A DNA stretch of 64,000 nt from contig OX442317.1 in assembly GCA_949358305.1 (NCBI GenBank), forward strand, positions 10,420,186 to 10,484,185, in the 5' to 3' direction. This DNA comes from Strigamia acuminata (taxonomy: Eukaryota > Arthropoda > Chilopoda > Geophilomorpha > Linotaeniidae). The position numbers and the translations under genes are program-made. Position 1 is the stretch's first letter. Each line of letters opens with the position of its first letter. Below, one piece after another: positions 33,975 through 46,665 of this stretch. A model generated the notes under the pieces. That model saw only the letters and a list, made by a program, of their open reading frames with translations. It was not told where the DNA came from and made no database searches.

Positions 33975-36900
33975 TCAATAATGCTCGGCGCGTCTCAATT
34001 CGTCTAACGACAATGGTGATCCGTTCCTTTCCTTTCGTTTCAAATTGTCCGCAAATCGTTGCACCCATCCCGTCACGCGTACCAAGCTCGTCCACGAACT
34101 GCATGTATTTAAATTGATTAAAAGTTCTTTCAAAGGCGGCTCGTCATTGATCACGACATTGACTTGTTCGTCGACTTCCTCGTCGAATTCGGGCGTAACG
34201 TCTCTTTGTGGCCAAGCGTCCTCGTCTTGCGACAACCACTCTGGTCCGGTCCACCAAATTTGACTGTCCACCATCCTCTGGGCGTCCATTCCACGTGTGA
34301 GCAAATCTGCCGGATTTTCTCGACCCGGCACGTGTTTCCATTCCACGTCTGGAGCGTTGTTACGAATTTCCTCGATTCGTCTCGTGACGAATGGGTCAGT
34401 CCGTCCGTTCACGTGCGCTATCCAAGCCAATACGATCGTGGAATCCGTCCAGCAAACTACTCGTGACGCGGGCAGCTGCTTCAACCGGACCACCAAACGT
34501 GACGTCAGCAATGCGCCCATCAATTCCAGACGTGGAAGCGTTATCGTTTTGACAGGAGCGATCCTAGCTTTAGACAAAATAAATGAAATACGATTATGAC
34601 ACTTGTCTCTTGTTTTTGCATATGCGACGACTCCGTAGGCCAACGGGCTTGCGTCGCAAAACAAATGAATTTCTGCATTCGAATTGTCCAAGCCAAATCC
34701 GACCCATCTGGGCAAATTAACGTGTTGTAAACATGGTATTTGATGCTTCCAAGTGTTCCATTTTTCTTCTTCTGTTGCTGGCAACTTGTCATTCCAACCC
34801 AACCCCAACTTCCACAGACTTTGAAAAATCATTTTGCCAGTTATTGAGAACGGGGCACAGAATCCGAGTGGATCAAAAATGCTGGCTACGAGTCGAATCA
34901 CTTCTCGTTTCGTCTCTCCTTCCAACAATTGTAATTTCAATATTTCTCCCATTTCCAAACCCAAACAATCTTTTTCAACATCCCAAATTAATCCCAAAAC
35001 TTTGGTGCATTTCTTCGGGCCCTCAGCGTTTCCATTCATTGCTGTCCAGACTTGGTTGGAATTGGAAATCCACTTGGTTAACTTCATGTGCGCCTCGCTC
35101 AAAATAGTGGTAACTTCTTGGCAGGTCCTTCGTAATTTTTCCTCGTCGGGTTGGCTATCAACAAAATCGTCAACGTAAAACTTATCATCTACTTGCTCAA
35201 CTGTTTCCTTAAATTGTCCTTCAAACTTCTTGATGTGTTCATCAATGGTGGCGTTTAGCAGGAAAGGGCTCGGTGTTGCCCCGAACAACACTCGTGTGTA
35301 TCGCAGTATCCTTAATTTTATTGGTCCCTTCCCGTCCCATTCCACGTGCAACCAAAAAATTCTCAAACAGTCTCTGTCCTCAACGTGTACCTCAATCTGG
35401 TGGAAGGCTTTTTCGATGTCTCCGGTGGCTGCAAACAGGTAAGTACGAAAATTAATCAAAACATTAATTAATTCGGGCAACAAATTTGGTCCCGTGAAAA
35501 GACAGTCATTTAAAGATTTGCTGCGGACACCGTGTGATGAAGCGTCACAAACTACACGTAACTTTGTAGTTTCACGGTTCTCTTTTATCACTGGCGAATG
35601 GGGCAAATAATAACAGTCCTTTTCCTTTTCACTTTTTAATGGAACTTCCTCCAAAATTCCCTCGGCGAGTTGAGTTTCAATTACATTCTTATATTGTTCG
35701 TACAATTTTGTATCTTGCTTAAATTTCCTTACTAAGTTCCAAAACCTTCGTAGAGCCACAGTGTAATTGTCATCAAGTTCATTTTTATTCATTAGCCAAG
35801 GTAGTTTTACTTCATAACGCGTCCCGTTCCATTTTAGTGAATTACGGAAACTCGCAAGTGCTTGCATTTCTTCATCGCACTTGTCACTATTAGACTCGTG
35901 CTTTATCCCTAATGCATCCAATTCCCAAAATAATTGCAACTGTTTGTCCAATTTCTCTTCATATTTAATCAAATTAACTGGAACTATCAAACCGTCGTTG
36001 TTGGCAGCTCGCAACTCGCTTGACCCGTGTATTGTCCATCCAAATAACGTGTCCAAACCCACTAGACCGGACCCCAGTCTCTCAATCCGTCCACTGACTA
36101 TTTGCCAGAAATAATCTGTGCCCACCAAAATTGATACTGCACCACATTGACGCTGGCCTAAATTTTCATCGATTCGTATCCCGCGCTCGTCCAACATGGC
36201 ACGCACATCGTGATGAATGGGCCTCGCTACGGAGCTCGTGATCCACGGCACGACGATGGCATTGATGACGATCTGTCCCTCCTTGCCGCCCCTCGCTCGA
36301 AGCGTAACTTGCACTTGTCTGCGAACGGCTGATCGCGAGCTTCGTTCCCCAAATGGCGTGATCGTCATCTTTTGTTGGCCGGATTCGGGTGCGTTTAATT
36401 CGTCTGCCAATTTTTCGGTGATGAAGGTGTGGTGGCTGCCCCCATCAAAAAAACACTGCACGGTTTTTCTTCTCGTCTCCGACTCGACATCCACCATCAA
36501 GACCTGAAAATACAATTCGTTTTTGTTAGTTTCCAGCACGGCTGTCGTCTTGATTTCCTCCGTGTCGTCGTCCTCGCAGAGCTGTGTATGATGGCGCCGG
36601 TTGTACTTCTCGCATTTTATTTTTGCCGTGCATTTGGGCACTCGATGCCCCTTGTCGAAGCATAAAAAGCATCGACCCGCTCGCATCAAATTTCGTCTTT
36701 TCTTGTGGGGCAGCAGTGGGCAGGCTTCCGTCGCGTGCTCGGTGACCTCGCAATAAATGCACTCATTCGTGTTGATGGTGAGGGCGTTGACCGATGGCAG
36801 AGTCACTTTCTTTTTAACCCATTCAGTGTTTTTTGTAAACGTGGGTCGGCTTGTTTTCTTTTCCTCTAAATTTGACTCTTTGTTATAATCATTAGCGGCG

Positions 36901-37379
36901 GCCGTTCGCTCCCTCAACCCAATTTGCTTGTTTAAATAAGTGAGGAAAGCTTTAATGTCAGTCTCGTCGTCGTTGTCCCCCTGCGCGAATCCCATCGCGA
37001 TAAAATCTGGCACGGCGGCCATTAATTTCGGACACAACAGAGCGCCAAATGTGGCCACTTCAACTTCCAAGTTCTCAAGGCTGCGCACGTGCAACTTGCA
37101 CTCGTCATACAGCCTTCTGAGCGCTGTCAAATCCCCAATCTTTTTCACCGCTGGCACTCTTTCTATGGCACGCAAATGGGCATTAATTACGACATTTTTC
37201 TTGCCAAAACGATTTTTCAAAAGTTCCTTGGCGGTTTCATAATTTTCATCGGTTGGATTAAGTCCAGCAACAACACTGGCCGCCGGCCCCTCCAAAAATG
37301 TTTTCAGATATACCAGTTTAGCCTTTGGTGTAAGTCTCTTATTGCTCCCGATTCCAATTTCGTAATTTGACCAAAAGTC
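33975..37379 (-). pseudogene. gag-pol: gag-pol of BEL element 4 (capsid to RNase H)
   Basis: The frame extends back to 37454, but the first ~25 codons belong to the inserted LTR; BEL sequence starts at 37379 (DFWSNYEIG). In order: Gag core (LKTFLEGPAASVVAGLNPTD; KELLKNRFGKK); zinc knuckles (CIYCEVTEHATEAC; CFLCFDKGHRVPKC); retropepsin with the D-x-G-S form seen in BEL/Pao (FFDGGSHHTF, near 36445); reverse transcriptase with TGDIEKAFHQIEV and YVDD (near 35180); RNase H with FCDASPLAYGVVAY, LPRLELMGALL and WTDSTIVLAWI. The frame ends at a TGA (33975-33977) after LDELRRAEHY, where relatives read on into integrase. One product would have made the particle core and copied the RNA. Confidence 0.88.
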
Positions 37380-37917
37380 TGTAGGAGAGTAGGGCGCAGA
37401 ATATCGGTGAATTATCACCGGGAAGCGTGATAAACGGAGCCGTACTACGCGCACGAACGTGGGCGATACGACGCGTATCGTAACGGTACGGCGCGTGGCT
37501 TACGGCCACTTATAGCGCACTAAATGAGCACACAAAGTGCTTTAAAGCAAAGACAACACTTAAAACAATAAAAACGATTTAATATAATGGAAATATCTTA
37601 CATAGGGTTCCAAACTGGAAAGGAAATCAGCTAAGCTGCAGTTGCTTGTGTGCAGCGCCATGTTGGATTGAAATTACAAGAGTGAAGGCACTCTGGTGCC
37701 GAAAATTAACATTAGGTGTGAACAAATCATTCGCTAACAGAACAAATCATAGGATAATGGAATAGGGGTATGGAATTACATACGAGACAGCGTAAAATGA
37801 ACAGTAACATTGAAAACAATTGAATAAGAACTAAAATACGCTGTATATCTAAACATAACAGGAAATCAAGGAAATAACAAATATATTCATCGATACACAT
37901 TGGCCTTCTGACCAACA
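37380..37917 (+). mobile_element. solo LTR inserted in BEL gag
   Basis: 538 bp beginning TGTAGGAG and ending CCAACA on the plus strand, flanked by AAGTC at 37375-37379 and 37918-37922 (5-bp target duplication). Insert plus one duplication is 543 bases, a multiple of three, and gag sits in the same frame on both sides. On the plus strand a CTTATAG box (near 37508) and AATAAAAAC (near 37568) suggest this strand is sense. The first half is CpG-rich (TACGACGCGTATCG). No internal element sequence is left, so it arose by LTR-LTR recombination. I see no other copy of this LTR in the window. Confidence 0.85.
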
Positions 37918-38474
37918 AAGTCGCACCATTTGGTCGGGTCCCCGTTATATTTGTTCATATTAATAGTGGGTAATTTCATAGAACCTGCATCCTGCTCCTC
38001 GTTGACCGGTGGCGGCACGGCTGGTGGCGGCAAATGGACTTGGACCTGGGCGGCGATCTGAGCGGTGATGGCTTGTTGGTTCAGCAGCATCTGGGCGGCG
38101 ATCGCGTCCTCCAGTTTTTTTTGGTTGGCGGCCGCTGTCGCCTCGTTCGCTTGTCCCACCTCGGCTCGCCGTATCTCGTCCGCGTGCTGCACTAAGTCCT
38201 CCATGTGGTCTATCAGGCGTTCCTGGTAGATGTCCGCTGTTTCTTGGTCGGCCGTGGCTTCATTGTCGTCGGTGATCAGGTTTCCAATCCGTTTGTCCAG
38301 TCCCGCCAAAATGTCCTTTTTGGCTTGTAGTTGGGCTCTGTGTCGCGCCAACTTCTTTAGATCGACCGGCACCTCTGCTAACAAGCCGCCTGTCGAGTTG
38401 GTTAACCGGGTACACGCCGTTCTCGCGGTCGTGCGATTCCTCTTTAGCTTATCGATTTCCGAAATTTCGGCCAT
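37918..38474 (-). pseudogene. gag: gag N-terminus of BEL element 4
   Basis: The frame starts MAEISEIDKLKRNRTTARTA 73 bases after the primer site. It has a basic start followed by a long helical, Glu/Ala/Gln-rich segment with a coiled-coil look, a Pro-rich hinge (LPPPAVPPPVNEEQD), then KLPTINMNKYNGDPTKWCDF, the conserved K-L-P-x-I-x-x-x-K-[FY]-x-G-[DN]-P-x-x-W motif of BEL/Pao Gag. The motif is cut at CDF by the solo LTR. Unless the LTR is bypassed, the product ends 12 residues later at about 37887. Confidence 0.88.
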
Positions 38475-38546
38475 TTTTTACGTTCAAAATAATTTCAACA
38501 CTCACGTTCTTGACACAAATTTTTTCAGGTCCGGGTTAAATTAATT

Positions 38547-38564
38547 TCCCGGGTTTCGGCACCA
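38547..38564 (-). promoter_or_regulatory. primer-binding site, tRNA-Phe
   Basis: The sense strand is TGGTGCCGAAACCCGGGA, one base inside the 5' LTR. Its complement equals the 3' end of eukaryotic tRNA-Phe(GAA) over 18 bases as I recall that sequence. Confidence 0.8.
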
Positions 38565-38565
38565 T

Positions 38566-39043
38566 GTGAAAATCCCAGTTTTGTAAATGTTAAAAGTTCT
38601 CTTTTTGAAGTAAATTCAGTTGGTTCAGGTTTCGAAAATTTCTAAGTTCTTTTTCAGTGTGTGAATACAAATAAATTCTAACTGCTCAACAAGAGCAGTC
38701 CTGCTTGGGTAAAGTGAAAGTTTGTACTGGTTTATTTTCGTTGAAAAACGATGTTAAATACATGAGATAATTAGTTCTGGGAAACAAGAACAAAACATAC
38801 AAATATAATTAGTTCTCAGAAAATGAGAACAAAAAGTCAAAAAGGTCAAAAACTCTAAACAATAGAAAACGTCACCACATCTGGTGAAAATTTAGACACT
38901 TCTAGAATCACAACAAAAGACTCGGGTTTTCCCTTCAAAAAATTCGCAGAAGGCAATTAAAAACAGTTTACAGTAAAAACCCAAAATTTCCCAACACCAA
39001 TTTAATATAAAATTAAAATACACTAAAACCCTAGTTTTTACAC
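38566..39043 (-). repeat. 5' LTR of element 4
   Basis: 478 bp, near identical to 32140-32617. On the plus strand it runs from GTGAAAATCCCAG to TTTTTACAC. The ends were fixed by the ACCAT target duplication. Confidence 0.9.
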
Positions 39044-39048
39044 ACCAT

Positions 39049-40542
39049 GACATCGATGCGAGCTTGTATCATTGCCATCTGTGATTTTGTTCAATTTTTT
39101 TGTTGAGATTTTCATGAAAATTTCATGGAATTTATTTTCATGGAATTATTTTCATGGGATTTTTATTGAAATTATTTTTTACATGTAAATATTTTGTTTT
39201 AGGTAATAAATTTAGAAGTTGTCGCATCGTTAATTTCAACTGGAAAGAAATTGAAAAGAATAGATCGGCGCAAAATAATTTACACTGAGGAAAAAAAAGC
39301 CAAGGAAAATAAAATCATTTGCAAAAGAACATAATCTTTTCTAATAAAAATGAGAAAAACAAAGAAATGGTGCAAAAATGTGCGCAAAATTTTGTATTTC
39401 AAAACTGTCGCAAGCCAGGACTGTGACAGTTTAAAACCACATTTTTAAAGTTTTTAATTTTTAAATTAAAATTAAATTAAAATTAAATTAAAATTAAAAT
39501 TAAAGTTAAATTACATTTATTGTTAAAACAAACAAATTTGAAATTTAAAAACTGTAAAGTTGTTGTGCGTGTTTTATGTAAATTGTCTTTTTAATTTTGT
39601 AAAGTTACTGTTTAAAACAAAAATTTACAATCTTTGTAAGCCTTTACCAAGCTTAAAGTTCAAATTTACATTAACTTTTCAGCTATTAAACGGCATTTAA
39701 AGCCATATTTTTTTCTAGTGAACATAATATAATATAACGCAAAAATTTTGCACATTTTTAGGAACTGTGCGTTTAATTTGTTTAAAGGTTGGTGAAAATC
39801 CTCGAAAAGGAATTAATTTAATTTTAACTGTAATGTTTTCCAACTGCCGATGTGATCAAAATAGAGCTGCTTGCTAATGTGATGAATGTAAATTTGTTGA
39901 AAAGGGCTTGTGACGGTATGGAGCCATAAAGCTGGGAAATGTTGCTACTCGTGTGCGCTGTATCGCAATGAAGCGCCAGATTCAAAACTGCTAAGAATAA
40001 ATGTTGGATCTTGATTTGTAAATAAACATCTCGTTTCTTTATTCTGCCTTCGTAAATGACAGAGATTCGACAGTAACTTACTTGTTAGTAACAAACAACA
40101 ACAACCATTTCCCTCTAGTGACAGTTTTAACTATGTACCACTCTAACAAAAACGATACAGTATAGATAATTATTTTAATGTCTAAAATACCGTTGTTTTC
40201 TGATATTCAGGTGTCCTGAGTATCTAGTTCTTTTAGCAAACAAAAAAATTATATTATACTGTAATTATCATTCAAAATCAATCTTTATTAAAATCAGTGA
40301 AACACATTCGAAATAGAAGTTTTTAAAGACTAAAGTTTAGCACAGTCTACAGTGAATCGAGTTTACCGTATAAGCAGTCACCAAGTGGTGACATTTAGTA
40401 CACTCCATAAAAAACATCTGTAGGTGGCATCACAATTTTCTATACAATTTTAGCACACGTGAGAGAGGCTTATGAGAAAGTTGGCAACATTTACGGAGAT
40501 GATCAACTTTTGTTTTATAAAAATGATTAAATGGCAGATTAC
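39049..40542. other. AT-rich non-coding DNA with AAATTAA-type simple repeat
   Basis: No gene seen. At about 39463-39510 the motif AAATTAAAATT repeats imperfectly. The rest is plain AT-rich sequence. Confidence 0.5.
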
Positions 40543-40835
40543 CCTGGCAAATATAAGGCTGGAAATATAAGGCTGTCAAACACAAGGTCGGCAAATATAA
40601 GGTTGGAAATATAAGGCTGTCAAACACAAGGTCGGCAAATATAAGGCTAGCAAAATAAGGCTGGCAAATATAAGGCTGGCAAAATAAGGCTGGCAAACAA
40701 ATAGGCAGGCAAATTCTGAATATTTTATTGATTTAATCAATAATAAAAAGGCCAAATCCAAAGAGGCTGAATTGGAAGTTAGAAAATAAAAAAGGCTAAA
40801 ATCGAAAAGGCTGGCAAGCTATAAGGCTGGCAATG
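40543..40835. repeat. minisatellite built on GGCTGGCAAATATAA
   Basis: Units such as GGCAAATATAAGGCTG, GGAAATATAAGGCTGTCAAA and CACAAGGTC alternate from 40543 to about 40700. A double-length unit of about 58 bases occurs twice in a row (40566-40680). Isolated units follow at 40800-40835. Antisense open frames of 61 and 88 codons here are products of the repeat, not genes. Confidence 0.75.
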
Positions 40836-43720
40836 CTGTGCACCGATTTAACTTTAATATACAATAATTTCCAAAATATATTGTTTCTACAAACATTTTG
40901 CTATTTTTTTTTCTCTCTCCCTTTTTCTCTCTGGTGATTGCCAGTGTCATTAATTTTTTTTAACAAATGTGGAACTTTTTAATTGCGTTTTATAAACTGA
41001 ATTACACGTTCCTCTGCAGGCGATGGGTGATGATACCACATGAGAAGCAAAGTTTTCTCAAAACAAACCCAACATTTAGCAAAACAAATGAATCAAACAT
41101 GCCGCTTAATTAGCTTTATATGCTTACAGCTTGTATAATTTGTTTGCTTTGCTTATTTAACACTTTTCTCACAAATTTGCTGACATGACTTTGAAATCCT
41201 GTTCCTTTTAAATAAATTTAAATTAAATTTGATCAAGTGGTCACAATTTGCAATAACCATGAGGTACATTGGATGCACAATTGTTTATCTATTCTTTTAT
41301 CTGTGAATTCTGGCATTTTAGATATGACATGCAGCGCAGAGAAGCCAAGCGTGCAAATAAACCAACCCTTTGATGTCACAGCAAACTTTGAAACAGGAGA
41401 TTCATAAATAAGCTTTGTGTGGTTTTGTGTTCTTCTCGTGTTGATTCAGTCGATGTATATCGAAGTATATAGATCCAGAAAGGAAGCGATTCAGAAGTCA
41501 GCCATTAGATTCAGCAAAATTAGCATCAGTGTTTATTTAGCACAAATTACACAAGTGACGCTGCGCACGCGAAGCGTCACAAATTAACCCAGCATTCAAT
41601 ATGGAGTTCGGACACTTTATGTGGTATTTGGTTTTTATATTGTATTTTTGCATATTTTATATTTATGTTTGACAAGCCCAGAGAATAAACTATTTTTGTT
41701 TGTTTAGATAGCAACATTTTTATTAAACCCCAGAACTTTTAAAACATACTTCGTATTAAATAGAATAATTCAATTTTAATCTGCCAGATTTTGCATCACT
41801 TTTATTTTTAAGATGAAAAATTCATTTAATACTGAATAATTTTAATATTTATACACTAGAATGTTTGTAGCGTTGTGTACAATATACAAGTAGGTATACT
41901 ACATGAACCTTACAAATGCCCCCTTATTTTCGGATATGACTTTGACTAGGTTTCTCCCCTGTGCAGTAGTAGGGGTCTTCCCAATCACAACAGTTTTTTT
42001 TAATACCCCAGCCTATCTTTTTCCCTACAGCTATCTTTCTGTGTTTTCTTGTTTCGTATTGGTTTCAATTGTACAATCTGCAGCAACAATCATCTTTTTC
42101 AAGTGCCGTCTGTTCCATGCTGGAAGTCTAATAAAAACAGGGAGAATAATTTGCTTAAACAAAAACCCTATTAGATAAACAAGTTGCAGGCAGATAAACT
42201 TGATGGTTGTAAACGTATGCTTAGTGGAGTGCATTTCACTTTTTCATGTTGTTGTTCATTAATATTCTGGAGCAAACATCAATATGCCCATCACGATTTT
42301 TATGCTTTATTTATTCTAAATAAAAATTGTTATTGCACTAATCCTTTATTGTACTAGAAAGAGAAAAATCTGAGTCCATTAAGCGCATGTAAAAGCAGTT
42401 TTTAATCTGCTTATTTGGCTAATAGGATATATTTGAAGAGGAGGGAAAAAAACCTTTGGTTTTTTCTGCGTAAAATAAAGCAGATTAAAAGCTCAACCAA
42501 CTAAGTTTCTGTTTTATAAATTACTTATGAGTTTGTGAATTTTGTATTACCATTACTGGAATGTACTAATTAAAAGTTAAGCATTCAAGTTTGTATTAAT
42601 TATAAACATAAAGTGGGTGTGTAAGCTTATACCGCGTGTCATTACACTAATCAATTATTGGGTCTTAAATGTCAAGTCAACTCAGATTTAATCATTGTTT
42701 ACCTAAAGGAAATTTTGCTTGTAAAAACTAATTAGCCATTAACTAATTAACCATTTTGCATTCTTGTTATCGTGACAGGAAAGATGCACTAAGATAATTC
42801 CTGTTCATATTACTTTATTGTTGCAATATGAGGTGTGAAATTTTCAATTGACATTTTGGTTTTGGAGCTTTAGTTTGTACACAGTTCATGGATTCTAAAC
42901 ATGTGGTCACATGAAGATATAGGAGTAGAATAGTAATAAAATGTGTGGACCTTGCAGACTTGTCTTATCAAATTTAAACATGTTTCTTGCTCCATGTGGC
43001 TCAACCAATTCCCCAGAGTGGTAGTACTAAACTTCAAGTTTGACTTTTTATTACTTGCGCTAGATTTTTTTTAGGCTTTTTACTCGAAAATCAAAATTGT
43101 TTACTCAGAAGAAGCCTGTAGCCTTTATATTTAAATTTAATAACGCGTGGCTTATTTGTATGTATTTCTAAATGTTCACAAGTTTGCAAGTTAAAGAATT
43201 GTAGAGTAATTGTTTTATTTGATGACGTTTCCACAATTCATTAATACAAATTTACTAGTGTGTTTTTAAATTCGTTGTTTGTTGAAATGTATGGCATTTA
43301 TTTAGCATGTTTTCTGCAAACTTATACACAAACAAGCCGCCTTAACTGGCAAACAAATAAAAGAGGCAAAACGTAATTAAAATGGTTGATTAATAAAACA
43401 ATAGCAAACGATTTTAACTATGCGCTTCTGGCTACGTTAATCGCTTATCTCAGATTGACCAGAGTGCAGGAATTTATTGCTGTAACTCGAGTGTCATGAT
43501 GCGTCATGCCAATTAATATGACTTGCCAAAAATGTTCTTAACATGGTTAAAATTCCTGTTATGGTGCGCTTAATCATTTTGAACGGCGCGAAACTACTGT
43601 TCAGCATGTATTGTACTTGTGCATACGGTAGATGCAGTGAAGCACTTAAATGGACGCATCTAAAGCACGATAAATGTGATGGCCGTCAACATGATTGTAG
43701 TGTTTGTATTTTCCAATATG
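40836..43720. other. AT-rich non-coding DNA, no gene seen
   Basis: A 91-codon hydrophobic frame at 41903-42178 has no domain and biased low-complexity composition, so I do not call it. A small hairpin (GTGACGCT ... AGCGTCAC) lies at 41555-41580. Nothing else is organised. Confidence 0.45.
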
Positions 43721-44010
43721 CTTAAAAAAGATACATTGAAATTATATTGCATGTAATGCAGTGCATTCCATAATGTATAGCAATTTGTGGAATTTATTTG
43801 TGCTTTAAACAATATTTTGAAAATGCATTCGCAATTCTCTAACAATGGTAGATTAAAATGCATTTCAGAACACATTTTATAAAATGTATTTTGACAACGC
43901 ATTCATATTTGACAAATTATAATAGCAGAAAATGTATTTCGCAATGTATTTACAAAGTGTATTATGATTTGCGAACCAATAGCATGCAAAATACATTGCT
44001 ATTACCACCA
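43721..44010. mobile_element. MITE-like element, copy C
   Basis: It shares GATACATTGAAATTATATTG with the inverted end of copy A (14894-15129), GCATTCATATTTGACAAAT with copy B, and AATAGCATGCAAAATACATT with copy A. Length is about 290 bases, with no coding capacity. Confidence 0.55.
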
Positions 44011-46501
44011 TATGGGGTTATATGCCACTTGCATCATCAGCTTAAGTCTTTTTCTTATATTTCATTGAGCGTACGGCTTGAGAAGTGCCAACATGGTCCT
44101 CGACCTGGAGGCACAACACAATGGAAAATACATATGATGTTGTTCTGTGACCTTTATTTTACTGACAAATTGTATTGCAAAAGAATATTTAAAAACAAAT
44201 GAAAACACGCTGAAAAAAGACAGAATAGTGGATTCATGAAACAATTTCGTATGGGCAAATTGTGTGATGAAGCATCTTTATAGTCAACGTGTTGCTATTG
44301 CTTAAAATGGAAAATGAAATCGCGGTCGTCCCCTTTCCTTCCCTTCCATAAGCTTTCACCTTTTCTTTCGTTTTATTCATAAAAGAAATCACGAGACGAG
44401 TGAGGGCCGCCATGTTTTATTCACGACCAATCACCGCACACTACCGGAAATAGGCTCCGTATCTGCCACCAGGGGCACACATGGCACTTTACGATGCACC
44501 CTGGAGAAGTGTGGATGACTCAGGAAGTTATTGCACTCATTGTAATGGAACGCACGCGTTTGATTTGATGTCAATTTGAAAGTGCTTACTAGGCGAAATC
44601 AAACGGAATCTACCTTCTAACACTCCATTACAAATCCAAGTAATCGTGACTCCTGGTGACAGTTTTTTAAAACTCATCCCTACGGTGCGCGTACAAGTCG
44701 CCTGCACGTTGCATTCGAAAACCATGAACGGCGGTAATTGATTTAAAACGTGTTTTGAATTGTAAAATAAAATTGTAAAAATAAAATTATGTATTATGTG
44801 CAGGGCTGCAGGCGTACAAGAAAAATCGCTCGCGGAACGAACGAACGGAACGCAACGCGTGGATTCTAACCAGGGCCGACGCAGTCACAAGAGGCTTGAC
44901 GCGTCCTAGTCACCTTTGAGTGGGCACATACAGTAACTACAACAAAAAGCCTTTTTCAGCTTTTGCTTTTAGTCTTTTATGCACTTTTCAACTTTTATAG
45001 CCAAGTTTCGTGTGCTGAATTTTATTTGTCAACTTTAAAACTTTAGTTTGAGTGAAGTGGTTGACAAAAACAATCAAAGTTGGGAAGTTTATTGTGACAA
45101 ATGTCACTTGCGTACGGGCCCATTAATGGAAGAGTTCATACCCGTAATTGGAAAAGCAGTTCTTTAGTTGGAGAAGCAGCTTTCAACCACTTCCTTTGCC
45201 TTATAATCTTTTTGATAATATGCTCATTAACAAAAAGGCTTGAGACTCTTTTAAACTTGTACCACTAGAAAGAAAAAAAATACATAACTTCACTGCTACG
45301 AAATTTTTAGATCAGCCTAGACCAGAGATGTAATATCATCAGTGTCGTTCAACATTTTGATGTTTTTTATGACAATTACCCGGTATGTTATAATTTTTTT
45401 GATAAAATTTCAAAAAAAATCATATTGTTTTGACACACCTACTCGGAAACAAATGCCACGAAAGAGCGGCAAATTTTTAAATGTGCCATGTTTGATTCAA
45501 ATTCTCCAAGCTGCGGATGTTCAGACCTTTTCTAATAAGTTGCCATGATGTAAAAACGTAAAAACATAAAAACGCAAAAGCAGCGACAATTTAAAAACAC
45601 AAGAGCACACAATACTCTAGGAACAGACATGTGTGGACATATAAGCTTATATCCGCGAGGACGAAATCTGTGACCTAAATATCAGACCACAACCAGGTTG
45701 GTTGCGTTATTACAAATTATTACCGGGTATGTTTCTTAGATTCTAATTCTAATTCTAAAACAGTGACCCTAAAATTGCAATTACAGAGTAGCAACTACTT
45801 CTTTCATTACCATTTTGAATTCTCTGCTTGATTCGCACGCGGAACACATACAAAGGTGTGTTTTCATTAGTGAGAAAATTATTTGCCACTCTAAAAATCG
45901 CACGATTGCAGATTCAGACACGTGCAGTTTTCACGCAGTTTTCATGTGACTGCGGGGGCCCTAAATTCCGAAATAACAAATTCGCAAAAAAGAAATATTA
46001 AAAAAAAAAAATGAAAATTAAGCAGGAAGTTTCCCCAGACGGTAAATCTACCTCGTGACACAGCGCGTTTTGCGCACCCAATTCCAGTAGGCCATTTGAT
46101 GTTGTAGCAGTATAGGCAGAATGTGATTAAACCTAAAACTGCCAGAACATAAGAACAATGAAAACGATGAAAATGAAAGACATTGGTAGCCAATGGGGAT
46201 CTCTACCGCACTCAAGCGCTAGGGCTGCTTCAAGTGCGCGAAAAGCTGCTAAACGCTCCTAATTACACACCTTTTATTTCAATTCATCAGATCATCACAA
46301 TAATAAAGTTGTGCCAATTATTTTAAAGTTAAAATCAGGAATTCTCTTATTTTTTGTTGAAAACAGTACTACTTGTATACTGTAGGTTAGGTAATCATGT
46401 GACATTTTCAGGTAATATTACAAAGTAAAAAGTGCAACTGCAGTAAGAACCTAGTACTTTGCTTCAAACAAATGCATGAATGACCATTCTAAGGACCCAA
46501 G
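44011..46501. other. non-coding DNA, no gene seen
   Basis: Short open frames only (up to 114 codons, that one overlapping MITE copy C). The stretch 44780-44900 is a little richer in CpG. No RNA gene was recognised. Confidence 0.4.
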
Positions 46502-46665
46502 GGCGGATCTACATAGGGGCTAATTGGGCTTTATCCCAGGGGCCCCCGAAGACACAAGGCAATGTACTAAAAAAAAAAAAAAAAAAAAAGATTGCTATTA
46601 AAAATTTTGATAAAGGAGCCCCGAAAAAACCTCAAGCCCAGGGCCCCCGAAAGGCTAGATCCGCC
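46502..46665. mobile_element. 164-bp MITE with perfect 10-bp inverted ends
   Basis: GGCGGATCTA at the left and TAGATCCGCC at the right. Inside, CCAGGGGCCCCCGAA and CCCAGGGCCCCCGAA are direct repeats on either side of a tract of about 20 A. The superfamily is uncertain. A one-sided relative (GAGGATTTAGG ... GAGGCCCCGAAG) starts near 47758. Confidence 0.65.

Larger units (their letters stand above)
32140..39043 (-). mobile_element. BEL/Pao LTR retrotransposon (element 4)
   Basis: This is a full-length element on the minus strand: 5' LTR 38566-39043, tRNA-Phe primer site, gag-pol, 3' LTR 32140-32617. ACCAT (32135-32139 and 39044-39048) is a perfect 5-bp target duplication, the usual size for BEL/Pao. 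The 478-bp LTRs differ at only two positions that I can see (GGGAAAC versus TGGAAAC; CTCTAAAC versus CTTTAAAC), so it is young. Two lesions disable it: a 538-bp solo LTR inside gag and one in-frame stop before the integrase. Confidence 0.93.

Noticed and set aside
33975-33977. TGA as a selenocysteine codon
   Set aside because: No reason for selenocysteine in BEL pol. A point mutation is simpler.
40430-40761. Antisense open frames of 88 and 61 codons
   Set aside because: They are translations of the GGCTGGCAAATATAA minisatellite and vary with the repeat.
41903-42178. 91-codon hydrophobic frame, possible small membrane protein
   Set aside because: AT-rich, low-complexity, no family resemblance, and also open in part on the other strand.
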